From an uncultured Clostridia bacterium (GTDB taxonomy: Bacteria; Bacillota; Clostridia; Christensenellales; Aristaeellaceae), in NCBI GenBank assembly GCA_946626395.1, contig CAMOUF010000147.1, forward strand, positions 1-5,482: 5,482 bases of DNA, in the 5' to 3' direction. The number at the start of each line of letters is the position of its first letter. The stretch's first letter is position 1. Below the pieces are notes generated by a model. That model did no database searches. It saw only the letters and a list, made by a program, of their open reading frames with translations, and was not told the origin of the DNA. Positions 5,075 to 5,482 of the stretch are shown here, piece by piece. The translations under genes were made by a program, and so were the position numbers.

Positions 5075-5121
5075 AGTCTGTTTTCCGTTTTTTCGCTTGG
5101 AACTTGGAACTAAGAACTGTG
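5038..5121. repeat. Inverted arms of degenerate 7-bp repeats between phosphorylase and mutarotase genes (hairpin B)
   Basis: The left arm, 5038-5072, consists of five consecutive heptamers of the form NNAAG(T/C)T: AAAAGCT, CTAAGTT, ATAAGTT, CCAAGTT and ATAAGCT. The right arm, 5094-5121, contains the reverse-complement type (AACTTGG at 5101-5107, then degenerate AACTAAG and AACTGTG). AGTTCCAAGTT (5055-5065) pairs perfectly with AACTTGGAACT (5101-5111), and the helix continues inwards with one mismatch (5067-5071 with 5095-5099, one G-U pair). The loop (5072-5094) holds the T-rich stretch. No poly-T follows the stem, so it is not a standard terminator. It may be a dispersed intergenic repeat. 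Confidence 0.65.
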
Positions 5122-5130
5122 AAACATCAT

Positions 5131-5138
5131 AAAGGAGG
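5131..5138 (+). promoter_or_regulatory. Ribosome binding site fixing the mutarotase start
   Basis: AAAGGAGG lies 10 nt before the ATG at 5149. An ATG at 5141 is only 2 nt away and out of frame, and a TTG at 5104 lies inside the repeat arm, so 5149 is the start. Confidence 0.8.
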
Positions 5139-5148
5139 CTATGCCGCA

Positions 5149-5466
5149 ATGGAACGCTTTGCATGGAAAGGACGCATCAAGGAAGGAATGCAGACGGAAT
5201 ACAAGCGCCGCCACGATGAAATCTGGCCGGAAATGATCGCCCTGCTCAAATCCGCCGGGATCAAAAACTACACCATCTGGAGCGACGGCCGGGACGTGTT
5301 CGGCTACTACGAATGCGAAAAGGGCATTGAATTTGCCGAAAAGACCCAGGCGGGCAGCCCCATCGTGGATAAATGGAACGAATATATGGACGACGTGCTG
5401 GAGCTGGTGATGGACCCCGTCACCGGCGCGCAGCCCAAGCTGCAAATGATGTTCAAGATGGAATAA
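5149..5466 (+). CDS. rhaM: L-rhamnose mutarotase
   Basis: This 105-aa protein is the same length, within one residue, as E. coli RhaM (YiiL) and aligns without gaps over its first half. It has Y18-K-R-R-H22 followed by IWPEM (25-29), and GIKNYTIW (37-44) with Tyr41. Tyr18, His22 and Tyr41 correspond to the active-site residues known for the family; a Trp at 76 in the KW pair stands near the usual tryptophans. The enzyme interconverts the alpha and beta anomers of L-rhamnose in the cytoplasm so that the isomerase receives its preferred form. It forms a ferredoxin-like dimer in known members. It lies 114 bp after the phosphorylase stop, same strand, and is probably co-transcribed with it unless the hairpins between them terminate transcription. 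Its presence is the main local evidence that the phosphorylase releases L-rhamnose. Confidence 0.93.
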   Translation: MERFAWKGRIKEGMQTEYKRRHDEIWPEMIALLKSAGIKNYTIWSDGRDVFGYYECEKGIEFAEKTQAGSPIVDKWNEYMDDVLELVMDPVTGAQPKLQMMFKME

Positions 5467-5482
5467 AGGCATTAGGCATTAG
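5467..5482. repeat. Start of a 7-bp tandem repeat (AGGCATT) at the window edge
   Basis: Immediately after the mutarotase stop codon the sequence is two perfect copies of AGGCATT plus AG of a third, and then the window ends. The full array length cannot be seen. It has the same 7-bp period as the repeats upstream of the mutarotase gene but a different unit. Confidence 0.55.

Noticed and set aside
5038..5121. CRISPR array or transposon end
   Set aside because: The units are only 7 bp and contiguous with no spacers, and no transposase or target duplication is visible.

Overview
The window looks like a piece of a Gram-positive Clostridia-type genome (Bacillota, probably a gut or other plant-fibre-degrading anaerobe). 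The basis is strong AGGAGG-type ribosome binding sites before nearly every gene, sigma-A style promoters with 17-bp spacers, operators resembling cre sites, and the protein families present. Taxon assignment below this level is not possible from the sequence alone.

Layout: (1) positions 1-190, minus strand, hold the first 63 codons of a GH88/GH105-type unsaturated glucuronyl/rhamnogalacturonyl hydrolase. (2) 191-478 is a divergent control region with a near-perfect promoter in each direction and three cre/LacI-type operators. (3) 479-1513 encodes a LacI-family repressor. (4) 1514-2187 is a type II toxin-antitoxin module (RelB/DinJ antitoxin and RelE/ParE toxin, overlapping by 11 bp) with its own promoter. 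(5) 2253-2801 encodes a small P-loop kinase-like ATPase with a GTG start. (6) 2878-5034 encodes a GH112 phosphorylase. (7) 5035-5148 is an intergenic stretch built of 7-bp repeats that can fold into competing hairpins. (8) 5149-5466 encodes an L-rhamnose mutarotase. (9) The last 16 bases are the start of another 7-bp tandem repeat.

How the genes fit together: the hydrolase, the phosphorylase and the rhamnose mutarotase point to use of rhamnogalacturonan-I fragments from pectin. GH105 enzymes remove the unsaturated galacturonate from rhamnose after lyase action. A GH112 enzyme would split galactosyl-rhamnose (from galactan-decorated RG-I) with phosphate into alpha-galactose 1-phosphate and L-rhamnose, and the mutarotase would supply the rhamnose anomer needed downstream. 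I therefore infer that the GH112 protein is more likely a D-galactosyl-beta-1,4-L-rhamnose phosphorylase than the lacto-N-biose/galacto-N-biose enzyme that a family-level annotation would suggest. The LacI-type protein is the probable local regulator.

The toxin-antitoxin pair and the ATPase do not belong to this pathway. They look visibly more AT-rich than the genes on either side and sit between the regulator and the phosphorylase, which suggests insertion of accessory genes into a sugar-use locus. No convincing promoter or terminator was found between the toxin and the phosphorylase, so the phosphorylase and mutarotase may depend partly on read-through from the regulator or toxin-antitoxin promoters.
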